Assembly (NCBI GenBank): GCA_934256695.1
Contig: CAKQPE010000001.1
Coordinates: 18,103 to 82,102, forward strand
Origin: an uncultured Eubacteriales bacterium
GTDB taxonomy: Bacteria; Bacillota; Clostridia; Lachnospirales; Anaerotignaceae
Direction of reading: 5' to 3'
DNA: 64,000 nucleotides
Part shown: positions 1 to 8,254 of the stretch, in pieces
Layout: every line of letters starts with the position of its first letter
Position numbering within the stretch: position 1 is the first letter of the stretch
Made by a program: the position numbers and the translations under genes
The notes under the pieces: model-generated
What the model was told of the DNA's origin: nothing
Databases searched by the model: none
The model's input: only the letters and a program-made list of their open reading frames with translations

Positions 1-433
1 AGAACTGTCGGTGGTTTATGCTCCTTCGGCAGAAGAAAATGACTTTGAAATTAAATTACAGTCTACTCTTGAGCGTGATATATTCATGGGAAGTACTTCT
101 TATGGTCCGCATAGAGACGATATTTCGTTTTTTATAAATGGAAATGATGTAAGAATTTACGGATCTCAGGGGCAGCAGAGAACGGCTGCAATATGTGCAA
201 AGCTTGCTGAAATTGACATTATTAAAGAAAATACGGATACAAGTCCGGTTTTGCTTCTTGATGATGTACTTTCGGAACTGGACAAAACCAGACAACATAT
301 GCTTATGGATTGTATTAATGATGTTCAGACCATAATAACCTGTACCGGAATTGAAGATTCCATAACAAATTATGCAGGAAATGCCGCTGTTTTCAATGTG
401 AACAATGGTGTTATAAAACGTGAAACTACTTAA
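1..433 (+). CDS. recF: RecF C-terminal part (gene cut by window start)
   Basis: The reading frame is open from base 2 and ends at TAA 431-433, so about 143 C-terminal residues are present. Visible are the G-x-H-R-D-D segment (around GPHRDD), the SQGQQR signature-like motif typical of RecF, and a Walker B/D-loop segment LLLDDVLSELD. RecF is an SMC-like ATPase that loads RecA at gapped DNA with RecO and RecR, in the cytoplasm. Its usual place is next to dnaA-dnaN, so oriC probably lies just upstream of the window. No gyrB follows here, unlike the common recF-gyrB order; a 150-bp gap and a noc-like gene come next. Confidence 0.93.
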   Translation, partial: ELSVVYAPSAEENDFEIKLQSTLERDIFMGSTSYGPHRDDISFFINGNDVRIYGSQGQQRTAAICAKLAEIDIIKENTDTSPVLLLDDVLSELDKTRQHMLMDCINDVQTIITCTGIEDSITNYAGNAAVFNVNNGVIKRETT

Positions 434-523
434 TTAAAATTCTTTATATTTCGACAAAATAAATGATTTTATATATGTTTTGTGTCAAATTATGAAAAAA
501 TGTTGTATATGAATCTATCTTAA

Positions 524-571
524 CAACTGTTTTTTGGAAATATATAATTTAGTTATGTAAAAAAACAGTTG
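524..571 (+). promoter_or_regulatory. Perfect 12-bp inverted repeat touching the SD of the noc-like gene
   Basis: CAACTGTTTTTT at 524-535 is the exact reverse complement of AAAAAACAGTTG at 560-571. The second arm runs into the Shine-Dalgarno sequence GGAGGTGG at 571-578. It could be an operator, an RNA hairpin that limits ribosome access, or a terminator for the upstream operon. The last is less likely because no T-run follows. Confidence 0.5.
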
Positions 572-584
572 GAGGTGGATTTTA

Positions 585-1469
585 ATGTTGAATATAGCAA
601 AGCTTTCGAATTTCTGCGGAAGAAAAAATGAAAAAAGTAAGATTAAATCGGAAATCGAGGGAGAAGTTTATAATATACCCGTAAATAATATAAAGCCTAA
701 TCCCAATCAGGTTAGAAAATTTTGCAATCGGGAAAATTTAGATGAACTTATATCATCTGTGAAAAAATTTGGTGTTTGCCAGCCTATAACAGTGAGAACT
801 ATAAATAACAAATTTTATGAGCTTATCTCTGGAGAGAGAAGGCTTATGGCTGCCAAAGCTGCGGAACTTGATTATATACCGGCAATTATACTGGATACAA
901 ACGATACAAAAAGTGCGGTTTTATACCTTATTGAAAATAAATATCGGCAAAAACTTAGTTTTATAGAGGAAGCGGAAGGCTATTATAGTCTTAAAAATGA
1001 TTATAATTTTACGGAAGATGAAATTGCGGTTTGTTTTGGAATGAAAACAAGTGATATAAACAAAATGTTGCGATTTATGAAATATTCGCCTGAGTGCAGA
1101 AGAATGATTGCCGAAAATGATATTGACCAAACCAGAGCCGGCTGTGTTCTGAGAATACCTGATGAACAAATAAGAAAAGCCACGCTGCGTAAAGTTTGCG
1201 ATATGGATTTAAGTATCCAAAAAACGGCAGAAATAGTTGATTTGCAAATAGAAAAAATTAAAGCCGAAGAATTTATATATTGTGAACAAAAAGTCAAAAT
1301 GGGTTGTGTTGATGCAAGGCTATTAATGAATACTGTAAAAAAATCTGTGGATATTATGCAAAAATCAGGCATTGGTGTTGAGTATGAAGTAGAAAACCAA
1401 TGTGACGAAACGAAAATAATAATATCAATACCGATTTCTAAAACAGAAGAAACAAGCAAAAATACATAA
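585..1469 (+). CDS. noc: ParB/Spo0J-family protein, nucleoid-occlusion (Noc)-like
   Basis: 294 residues; the ATG follows a strong SD, GGAGGTGG. The ParB N-domain is clear: PNPNQVRK near residue 38, the CTP-binding SGERRLMAAK box near residues 84-93, ENKYRQKLSFIEEAEGY (box III), then a helix-turn-helix around residues 140-165. ParB-family CTPases clamp DNA at parS or, for Noc, at NBS sites. A second, canonical ParB lies at 8255-9145 beside parA, so this orphan copy next to recF is better read as Noc. The N-terminus (MLNIAKLSNFCG) resembles the short amphipathic membrane-targeting helix of Noc. It is more diverged than the ParB copy. A role in nucleoid occlusion is inferred. Confidence 0.75.
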   Translation: MLNIAKLSNFCGRKNEKSKIKSEIEGEVYNIPVNNIKPNPNQVRKFCNRENLDELISSVKKFGVCQPITVRTINNKFYELISGERRLMAAKAAELDYIPAIILDTNDTKSAVLYLIENKYRQKLSFIEEAEGYYSLKNDYNFTEDEIAVCFGMKTSDINKMLRFMKYSPECRRMIAENDIDQTRAGCVLRIPDEQIRKATLRKVCDMDLSIQKTAEIVDLQIEKIKAEEFIYCEQKVKMGCVDARLLMNTVKKSVDIMQKSGIGVEYEVENQCDETKIIISIPISKTEETSKNT

Positions 1470-1634
1470 CAATAATGAATGAAATATATCGCTATAAAAT
1501 ACAGTGAAATTTCATTGCAACCGAGATAATAGACTTATGCATAAAATGAATAGAAAAATAAATCTGTGCCATCAGTAAGACGGAAATATATGTTTGATTT
1601 TGTTAAGCAGGTATAGGGGAGAGTGCATTTATTT

Positions 1635-2048
1635 ATGAAAAAGAGAATGTTATTTTTAATAATCCCTGTTATAACATTGATTTTAGAAATATTGCCATAT
1701 GGAGCAGTGCTTAATTTTGGACGTCCGGCTTCAGACGGATCTATAGGATATATCAGAGAATTATATTCATATTTTGATTTAATGCCGTTTGGATATGCAA
1801 ATTTTTCTCCGTTTGTTACGGCAGTGCTTACTTGTTTAATTTTGGTTTTGTTATTAATCTACTGTATTACAGGCAGTATTAAATTGGCGGTCAAAATAAG
1901 AAATATTATATGTATCTGTGCTGTTTTCTCGTTATGTCCGCTGCTGTTAGGTATTAAGTTTTACTCTGTTGTGGGAATGATGATTACAATATCATTAATT
2001 ATGGAAATAATTTTTCTTCATTTGGCTGTTAAGTCATCTGAGAAATAG
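1635..2048 (+). CDS. Small integral membrane protein, unknown function
   Basis: About 137 residues with four likely membrane segments: the N-terminal LFLIIPVITLILEIL, then AVLTCLILVLLLIYCI, ICICAVFSLCPLLLG and MMITISLIMEIIFLHLAV. I chose ATG 1635 because the AGGGGAG SD at about 1615-1621 sits 13 bases upstream; the GTG at 1623 would leave no spacing. A soluble loop rich in aromatic residues (YIRELYSYFDLMPFGYANF) lies between segments 1 and 2. I do not recognise the family and see no catalytic motif. The gene stands alone between noc and a terminator shared with the convergent EamA gene. Confidence 0.6.
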   Translation: MKKRMLFLIIPVITLILEILPYGAVLNFGRPASDGSIGYIRELYSYFDLMPFGYANFSPFVTAVLTCLILVLLLIYCITGSIKLAVKIRNIICICAVFSLCPLLLGIKFYSVVGMMITISLIMEIIFLHLAVKSSEK

Positions 2049-2102
2049 TAGAAAGCAAAGAAAATGCTTAAAAAATAAATATATTGTTGATTTAAGGATG
2101 TA

Positions 2103-2147
2103 AAAAAGCTATAGCAATACGAATGTATGTACGGCTATAGCTTTTTT
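2103..2147. terminator. Bidirectional rho-independent terminator
   Basis: AAAAAGCTATAGC pairs with GCTATAGCTTTTTT across an 18-base loop. A-runs and T-runs flank the stem on both sides, so it can serve the plus-strand membrane gene and the minus-strand EamA gene that converge here. Confidence 0.85.
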
Positions 2148-2157
2148 GTTCGTTTTT

Positions 2158-3072
2158 TTAAATAGTCTTTTTGTTTAATAAAATACGTTTTTCCGGAAGC
2201 TGTGCCAGTATAACAGCACCAAATACTATTATGCAGCCAAGTAATTCTTTTGATGAAAGAACTTCGTGCAGTACAACCCAGCCGGCAAGTACGGAAAATA
2301 CTGATTCAAGGCTCATTATGAGAGATGCAATAACAGGTTCTTTTGACCTTGCCTGTCCTAAAATCTGGAATGTATATGCAACTCCGCTTGATAAAATACC
2401 TGTATACAGTAAAGGCATTGCACTTTTTATTATATTTTCCACTTCAGGAGATTCAAAAATAAGCATCGGAACTGAAGAAATGACTCCGCATACGAAAAAT
2501 TGTATACAGCTTAAAAGCACACCGTTTACCTTAGGCGAAAATTTATCTACTGTAAGTATGTGGAATGCGTTGCAAAAAGCACATAGCAATATGTAAAAAT
2601 CACCCTTTGATATTCCCTCAAATCCGTTTGACATACATAAGAGATAAAGACCTATTATTGCAGATACAAGGCTTATCCATATTTTTATACCTATTTTTTT
2701 GCCGATAAAAAGTCCGAGAATAGGAATTATTATAACATAAAATGTTGTTATAAAACCGGCTTTTCCAACAGATGTGTACTTGATTCCTATCTGTTGGAAT
2801 GAGCTTGCCAAAAAAAGCATACAGCCACAGCATATTCCTGCGACCATAATATCTTTTTTTGAACCGGTGTGTTTGTTTTTGTCAGGTGGCTGAATTTTTT
2901 TGAAAATAAATATAATGGGAATAAGAACTACAGAACCGATAAAATTTCTAACGGCATTGAAAGTAAATGGCCCTAAGTAATCCATTCCCTGACGCTGAGC
3001 AACAAATGCCGTACCCCATATAAATGCGGCTAAAAGCAGCATAATATTGCCGGTCATAGATTTTTTGTTCAT
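2158..3072 (-). CDS. EamA/DMT-family transporter
   Basis: 304 residues with about ten hydrophobic segments and the duplicated EamA fold. The start reads MNKKSMTGNIMLLLAAFIWG, and the FIWGTAFVAQRQGMDYLGPF segment is characteristic of the first EamA repeat. The second repeat begins near residue 155 (FYILLCAFCNAFHIL) and includes SLESVFSVLAGWVVLHE, a common EamA motif. Members export or import small metabolites such as amino acids or nucleosides; the substrate cannot be told from sequence. The SD AAGGAAA precedes ATG. It is monocistronic and ends at the terminator shared with the previous gene. Confidence 0.88.
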   Translation of the reverse strand: MNKKSMTGNIMLLLAAFIWGTAFVAQRQGMDYLGPFTFNAVRNFIGSVVLIPIIFIFKKIQPPDKNKHTGSKKDIMVAGICCGCMLFLASSFQQIGIKYTSVGKAGFITTFYVIIIPILGLFIGKKIGIKIWISLVSAIIGLYLLCMSNGFEGISKGDFYILLCAFCNAFHILTVDKFSPKVNGVLLSCIQFFVCGVISSVPMLIFESPEVENIIKSAMPLLYTGILSSGVAYTFQILGQARSKEPVIASLIMSLESVFSVLAGWVVLHEVLSSKELLGCIIVFGAVILAQLPEKRILLNKKTI

Positions 3073-3206
3073 TACTTTTTTCCTTTCTTATAATATTTTG
3101 TTTTACAGTATTACAGAGATAAAAGTATCGTATTCTGTTTTGGTCAGAGTACTCAAAACTTAGTTTATTTATAAATTTTAAGCGGTTATTTTATATAATA
3201 AATAAA

Positions 3207-3232
3207 ACAGAGCTGTTTTTTATCAGCTCTGT
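3207..3232 (-). terminator. Rho-independent terminator of the thioesterase operon
   Basis: ACAGAGCTG (3207-3215) pairs with CAGCTCTGT (3224-3232). In the minus direction the stem is followed by TTTTATTTATT. It lies just after the stop of the PaaI-like gene. Confidence 0.75.
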
Positions 3233-3247
3233 AAACTGCCGCAATAT

Positions 3248-3751
3248 TTAATTGTTATTTTGGTTTTGAGTATCAAGCAATTCGGATTTTTTACCGTGAA
3301 GCATCATAAAAGTTGTGCTTGCCGTTGCCGCAAGCAGATTATCTCGGTTGGCTATACGTAATTCGCCTGTATATCCTGCAAGGGTTTTTCCTATATGAGT
3401 TGCTTTAACACTTACAACCATTCTGTCTCCCAACTGTATTGCTTTATGGAAATGTGTGGATATTTCCACAGTAGTAACATATGTTTCACCGGCGAAAAAA
3501 TGTGTTAAAAGACCAAATACATTATCAAAAGCTGTTGTTGTCAGTCCGCCATGGAATGCCCCTTGAGGATTAAGCTCCCATTCGACAACATCATAAGCTA
3601 TGGTCAATGACTTTTCTTCGTAGCTGCATGAAATAAATTGAGGATTCATAACTTTTTCGATACGGTCAGGTGCATCTTTACCGGAAAGACGAGCCATTAC
3701 ATATTTAATCCGTTCCTCCATATGTTTCTGCTTTTCGTTTAAGTTGTCCAT
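3248..3751 (-). CDS. PaaI-family hotdog thioesterase
   Basis: 167 residues with the hotdog fold signature NPQGAFHGGLTTTAFDNVFG (HGG and the catalytic Asp in the long helix) and the strand TVEISTHFHKAIQLGDRM. These enzymes hydrolyse acyl-CoA thioesters in the cytoplasm; the acyl group is unknown. A long N-terminal helix (residues 1-45, charged) precedes the domain. The SD AAGGAGAA precedes ATG. It is transcribed with the alpha/beta hydrolase 26 bp upstream, so the pair may act together on acyl substrates (inference). Confidence 0.85.
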   Translation of the reverse strand: MDNLNEKQKHMEERIKYVMARLSGKDAPDRIEKVMNPQFISCSYEEKSLTIAYDVVEWELNPQGAFHGGLTTTAFDNVFGLLTHFFAGETYVTTVEISTHFHKAIQLGDRMVVSVKATHIGKTLAGYTGELRIANRDNLLAATASTTFMMLHGKKSELLDTQNQNNN

Positions 3752-3777
3752 TTAAATTCTCCTTATTTAAGTGTTTT

Positions 3778-4725
3778 TTATCTTAAAAAGTCCTCGGCCG
3801 CATTGGAAAACTCCACACTGTTTTCTATATGAGGGAAAAGCTTTGTTTTTTCAAATATATAATAACGGCTCTTTGGTAATAATGTGCGTAGTGTATCCAT
3901 ATTTTTAATAGGGTTTAAAGTATTTTCCTCGCCCCATGCTATACAGATAGGTATGCCTATTGCCGATATATAATTTTTAATATCCATGTTCATATAGTTT
4001 GTTATTAATGATGCAAAAGCAAAACGAGCATTGCCTTTTTCTGAATGGGAATTTCTGTAAAACTCATCAACTAAATCACTTCGGCTGATTTCTTTTGCAA
4101 AAAATCCCTCATTATTAATAAATTTGTTTACAGCGTGCTTAGATGTTTTTACATTATAATATGCCGTACCTAAAACAGGTATCTCCATTAATATGCGTTT
4201 AAACTTACTGCTGTTTACTGCCATTTTGTCAGTTAAACCGTTAGGTGAGACAAGCATAAGTTTTGAAATTCGTTTTGGATAAATTTTTGCTGCCGTTACT
4301 GCAGATGCAGATGAGTTGTTTGCAGCGATGACCATTGCCGGGCGTGTGATTACGTTTTCTATAAAGTCTTTTATAAGAGAAGCGTATATGAAAGCTGTAT
4401 AGGTCATTTTAGGTTTGTCGCTCATACCGTATCCAAGCATATCAATAGTGTATACTTTGTATTTAGAGCTTAATTCGTCAGCTGTTTTTTCCCATTCGGC
4501 CATACAGCAGGACGGATAGAGGCTGTGTATAAGTAAAATAGGGCGGCCTTTTCCTCGTATTTTATAATAAATTTTGCCATATGTCCAGTCATAGTATTCT
4601 CCGTCAGGTTCATCGCTTTTTTTACCGGCAATTATATATGATATTTTGTTAAATGCCTGAACAGCACCTAAGGCAAGAACTGTTATGCCGGCTGATTTTA
4701 AAGCAAATTTAAGTTTTTTGTTCAT
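3778..4725 (-). CDS. Membrane-anchored alpha/beta hydrolase with non-canonical nucleophile elbow
   Basis: 315 residues. An N-terminal hydrophobic segment (about residues 8-28) suggests a membrane anchor. The alpha/beta fold is shown by GKGRPILLIHSLYPS (oxyanion strand and loop), VYTIDMLGYGMSDKP, and a late ICIAWGEENTLNP strand with candidate acid followed by FPHIENSVEF with the candidate His. The expected GxSxG elbow reads ANNSSASAV, so the flanking glycines are replaced. The Ser may still be the nucleophile, but activity is uncertain. The SD AAAGGTGGTG supports this start. It is upstream of, and probably co-transcribed with, the PaaI-like thioesterase. Confidence 0.8.
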   Translation of the reverse strand: MNKKLKFALKSAGITVLALGAVQAFNKISYIIAGKKSDEPDGEYYDWTYGKIYYKIRGKGRPILLIHSLYPSCCMAEWEKTADELSSKYKVYTIDMLGYGMSDKPKMTYTAFIYASLIKDFIENVITRPAMVIAANNSSASAVTAAKIYPKRISKLMLVSPNGLTDKMAVNSSKFKRILMEIPVLGTAYYNVKTSKHAVNKFINNEGFFAKEISRSDLVDEFYRNSHSEKGNARFAFASLITNYMNMDIKNYISAIGIPICIAWGEENTLNPIKNMDTLRTLLPKSRYYIFEKTKLFPHIENSVEFSNAAEDFLR

Positions 4726-4835
4726 ATTGTTTGCACCACCTTTAATTCCTGTTTTGATTAGTTATATTTATCTACTTTATATTATGATACAAAACAGTTC
4801 AAATGAAAAGCAAAACTTTAAAAACCTTAAAAACC

Positions 4836-5102
4836 TTAAAAACCGTGGGACTCTGTCCCACACCCTGCGATTTTTTGAAAAAAATCGAGTAAAACTTTTA
4901 TCAAAACGCAATTACATTGCGTTTTTCGGAAAAACATTTGTGATTACATTGAAATTTTTTTAAATATAAGTTTTAAGTTCACAGATACCATGATGTAATC
5001 ATGGTATCTGACAAAAGTTTTGATTGAACTTTTTCAAAAGTTCACAGGTGTGGACGGAGTCCACGGTTTTATAGGGTGTGGGACAGAGTCCCACGGTCTT
5101 TG
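4836..5102. repeat. Modular intergenic palindrome element (copy 1)
   Basis: Fills the 470-bp gap between the hydrolase and argS. In order: a GTGGGACTCTGTCCCAC hairpin, a CGATTTTTTGAAAAAAATCG hairpin, AACGCAATTACATTGCGTT, then ATACCATGATGTAATCATGGTAT, GAACTTTTTCAAAAGTTC, GTGGACGGAGTCCAC and GTGGGACAGAGTCCCAC. The same module order recurs at more than fifteen other gaps in the window with changed but still paired stems. Confidence 0.8.
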
Positions 5103-5199
5103 CATCTTGAATTTTGGGTTGTAGTATGATAAACTCATTTTATTTGAAATAATTGATTTTACGTGATTTTTGAATAATACGAAAGGGAAGATTATTAAT

Positions 5200-6888
5200 A
5201 TGGATTTTAAAATAGAAATCGCCAAAAGTATATCTAAAGCGGCAGACCTCAGTGTTGATGAGATTGTAGGCTTAATAGAAATTCCACCTGATAAAAAAAT
5301 GGGAGATTATGCTTTTCCGTGCTTTAAACTTGCCAAAACTCTCAGAAAAGCACCTCCGCTTATTGCACAGGAGATTTCCGGAAAAATAGAAAAGCCTGAT
5401 TTTGTAAGCAGTGTTGCCGTTCAGGGAGCATACCTTAACTTTTTTGCAGATAAGAGCTATTTTGTTAAGGAAGTTCTTTTGAAAGCAGAAGATAAAGACT
5501 ACGGTAAGAGCGATAAAGGAAACGGCAAAACAATAGTTATCGACTATTCTTCGCCTAATATTGCGAAGCCTTTCCATGTAGGTCATCTTCGTTCAACAGT
5601 TATAGGTAATGCACTTTATAAAATTTATACAGCTCTCGGTTATAAATGCGTCGGTGTAAACCACCTTGGTGACTGGGGAACACAGTTCGGTAAACTTATT
5701 TCGGCGTATAAGAGATGGGGCTCAAAGGAAGCTGTCGAAAAAGACGGTATATCCGAGCTTATGAGAATTTATGTTAAATTCCATGACGAAGCGGAAAAAG
5801 AACCTTCTCTTAATGACGAGGCAAGAGGCTGGTTTGTAAAAATGCAGGAGGGTGATGATGAGGCTATTTCTCTTTGGAAATGGTTCTACGATTTATCCAT
5901 AAAAGAATTTGAAAGAGTTTACGATATTCTCGGCGTTAAGTTTGATGCTTATACAGGCGAAAGCTTCTATAATGACAAAATGGACGCCGTTGTTGAAGAA
6001 CTTAAAGAAAAGAACCTTCTTAAAGAAAGCAACGGTGCTATGATAGTTGACCTTGAGGACAGTGGTATGCCTCCTTGCCTTATTATAAGAAGTGACGGCG
6101 GTACACTTTATGCCACAAGAGATATTACAGCGGCTCTTTACAGAAAGAAAACATACGATTTCCATAAATGTATTTATATAACGGCTATCGACCAGAACCT
6201 TCATTTTGCACAGTGGTTTAAGGTAATAGAAAAAATGGGTTATGACTGGTACAAAGACCTTGTTCATGTTCCTTTCGGTCTTGTAAGCCTTGAAAGCGGA
6301 AAACTTTCCACCCGTCACGGAAACGTAGTTCTTATGGAGGACCTTCTTAAAGGCTCAATAGACGAAACAAAACGTATTATAGAGGAAAAAAATCCAAACC
6401 TTCCGGATAAAGAAAATGTTGCAAAACAGGTTGGTATCGGTGCCGTAATATTCAATGACCTTTATAACGGAAGAATTAAAGATGTTGTTTTCTCATGGAG
6501 CAGAATGTTAAACTTCGACGGTGAAACAGGTCCTTATGTTCAGTACACAAATGCAAGAGCTTGCAGTGTAATAAAGAAGGCAGGGGACGTTGATTTATCA
6601 AAAGCAGATTTCAACACACTTACCGATGAAGCATCTGTCGATGTATGTAAACTTCTCAATGATTTCCCTGTAAAGATTTCCGATGCGGCAGACAAGAACG
6701 AACCTTCAATAATATCAAGATACCTTGTTGACCTTGCACAGGCATTCAATAAATTCTACCATGACAATCCTATACTTGTTGATGAAGAAGAAACAAAGGC
6801 AGCAAGACTTACTCTTGTTAAAGCCGTAAGCAATGTTCTTGTAAACGGCCTTGCTCTTTTGGGTATAGCCGCTCCGGAACAGATGTAA
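5200..6888 (+). CDS. argS: Arginyl-tRNA synthetase
   Basis: 562 residues from ATG 5200, which follows the SD AAGGGAAG at 5183-5190. Class I synthetase that charges tRNA-Arg. The N-terminal Arg-S additional domain covers residues 1-90. The HIGH motif appears as HVGH near residue 125 in SSPNIAKPFHVGHLRSTVIGN. The KMSKS region is degenerate (KLSTRHGN near residue 368), as is usual for ArgRS. The DALR anticodon-binding domain includes NARACSVIK and a C-terminal AFNKFYHDNPIL segment. Length is normal. The first parS site begins 2 bases after the stop codon. Confidence 0.97.
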   Translation: MDFKIEIAKSISKAADLSVDEIVGLIEIPPDKKMGDYAFPCFKLAKTLRKAPPLIAQEISGKIEKPDFVSSVAVQGAYLNFFADKSYFVKEVLLKAEDKDYGKSDKGNGKTIVIDYSSPNIAKPFHVGHLRSTVIGNALYKIYTALGYKCVGVNHLGDWGTQFGKLISAYKRWGSKEAVEKDGISELMRIYVKFHDEAEKEPSLNDEARGWFVKMQEGDDEAISLWKWFYDLSIKEFERVYDILGVKFDAYTGESFYNDKMDAVVEELKEKNLLKESNGAMIVDLEDSGMPPCLIIRSDGGTLYATRDITAALYRKKTYDFHKCIYITAIDQNLHFAQWFKVIEKMGYDWYKDLVHVPFGLVSLESGKLSTRHGNVVLMEDLLKGSIDETKRIIEEKNPNLPDKENVAKQVGIGAVIFNDLYNGRIKDVVFSWSRMLNFDGETGPYVQYTNARACSVIKKAGDVDLSKADFNTLTDEASVDVCKLLNDFPVKISDAADKNEPSIISRYLVDLAQAFNKFYHDNPILVDEEETKAARLTLVKAVSNVLVNGLALLGIAAPEQM

Positions 6889-6889
6889 T

Positions 6890-6905
6890 TGTTTCACGTG
6901 AAACA
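6890..6905. promoter_or_regulatory. parS: parS site 1
   Basis: TGTTTCACGTGAAACA, a perfect 16-bp palindrome identical to the consensus ParB/Spo0J loading site of Firmicutes. It lies immediately after argS and about 570 bp upstream of parA. Confidence 0.95.
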
Positions 6906-6922
6906 TTAATAATTTAAATAAA

Positions 6923-6948
6923 AAGGTGTCGGAGTTTTCCGGCACCTT
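6923..6948 (+). terminator. Hairpin downstream of argS
   Basis: AAGGTGTCGGA pairs with TCCGGCACCTT with one G:T pair and a 4-base loop. Only a weak T-run follows (ATAAATTTT), so termination is plausible rather than certain. Confidence 0.55.
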
Positions 6949-6956
6949 ATAAATTT

Positions 6957-7328
6957 TAAAACCTTGGGGTTTCACCCCAAACCCTGACCGGCTTTTGGAA
7001 AAGCCGGAGCAAAACTTTTGTCAGATACCATGATTATTATAATCATGGTATCTTGTTAAAATTTATGTCAAGCCTTTTTATGGTTAGAAATTTGTTTCGC
7101 AAAAACGACTTCGTCGCCCTGTTTCTTCGGGTTCTCTAACTGCCACATCATGGTCAAAGCATTTTCGCTTTGTAGCAAGTTCACAAATTCACTTCGTGAA
7201 CAGCTTCGCTGCCGCCGTACATTCTGGCGGTTTGCTCTGAAAACGGTCTGCGACCGCCCCGTTTTCTTCGGGGTGCATACTTTGCGGTTCATTGCTTGTC
7301 AGAGTTTGGGGTGAAACCCCAAGGTCTT
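6957..7328. repeat. Modular palindrome element (copy 2) carrying a GC-richer insert
   Basis: Bounded by inverted copies of CTTGGGGTTTCACCCCAA (about 6962) and TTGGGGTGAAACCCCAAG (about 7307). After the left modules comes ATACCATGATTATTATAATCATGGTAT. The middle (7085-7300) holds an unrelated segment; 43 bases of it (7098-7140) are identical to 51895-51937. The short reading frames here look non-coding. The element separates the two parS sites. Confidence 0.75.
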
Positions 7329-7343
7329 GTTTCACGTGAAACA
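7328..7343. promoter_or_regulatory. parS: parS site 2
   Basis: A second perfect TGTTTCACGTGAAACA, 438 bp from the first and 136 bp before the parA start. It abuts the right end of the palindrome element. Confidence 0.95.
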
Positions 7344-7479
7344 AATTTTTAAATATTGTCATTTGAGGTTTATTTTTCAAATAAACTGTGATAGAATTAA
7401 TGAATATAATTTAAGAAAAGAATTTCGGTTTTCTTAATTATAAAAATAAAAGTAATTTGTAAAGGAAGATGTGTTTTTT

Positions 7480-8253
7480 ATGGGCAAAGTAAGAATTATA
7501 GCGGTAGCGAATCAGAAGGGCGGAGTTGGCAAAACCACAACTGCTATAAATCTTTCGGCGTGTCTGGCAGAGGCAGGCAAGAAAACACTTATTATAGACG
7601 CTGACCCACAGGGCAATACTACAAGCGGTCTGGGACTGGATAAAAACAGTATCGAAAAGACAATGTACAGTATTCTCCTTGAAGAAAGCTCTGTAGAAGA
7701 AACTATTGCCAAAACCTGTGTTGAAAATCTTGACATTATTCCGTCAAATATTAACCTTTCCGGTGCGGAAATAGAACTTATAGGACACGACAAAAGAGAA
7801 TACATACTTTCTGAAGCTATGAAAAATATTAAGGATAATTATGATTTTGTAATTATAGATTGTCCTCCGTCGCTTAATCTTATTACAATTAACTCTCTTA
7901 CTGCTGCCGATACGGTTCTTGTACCTATCCAGTGTGAATATTTTGCACTTGAGGGTCTTGAACAGCTTCTTCATACAATCGGTCTTGTTAAACAGCGACT
8001 TAACACAAGCCTTGAGATGGAAGGTGTTGTTTTTACTATGTATGATGCAAGAACAAACCTTTCTATGGAGGTAGTGGAGGAAGTTAAAAAAGACTTGGGC
8101 GAAAATGTGTATAGAACAATAATTCCACGTAATGTAAGACTGGGCGAGGCTCCAAGCCACGGACTTCCTATTACATTGTACGATACTCGTTCAAAGGGTG
8201 CCGAAAGCTATCGCCTTTTGGCAGAAGAAGTAATTGAAAAGGAGTGGAATTAA
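7480..8253 (+). CDS. parA: ParA/Soj chromosome-partitioning ATPase
   Basis: 257 residues from ATG 7480; the SD AAAGGAAG at 7461-7468 is 11 bases upstream, whereas the GTG at 7471 is too close. The deviant Walker A motif KGGVGKTTTAINL is at residues 9-21, with Walker A' DADPQGN and Walker B VIIDCPPSLNL. ParA binds DNA non-specifically as an ATP dimer and works with ParB-parS to separate origins; Soj also controls DnaA. The length is typical of chromosomal Soj. It is followed at once by parB (1-bp gap to the TTG start). Confidence 0.97.
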   Translation: MGKVRIIAVANQKGGVGKTTTAINLSACLAEAGKKTLIIDADPQGNTTSGLGLDKNSIEKTMYSILLEESSVEETIAKTCVENLDIIPSNINLSGAEIELIGHDKREYILSEAMKNIKDNYDFVIIDCPPSLNLITINSLTAADTVLVPIQCEYFALEGLEQLLHTIGLVKQRLNTSLEMEGVVFTMYDARTNLSMEVVEEVKKDLGENVYRTIIPRNVRLGEAPSHGLPITLYDTRSKGAESYRLLAEEVIEKEWN

Positions 8254-8254
8254 T

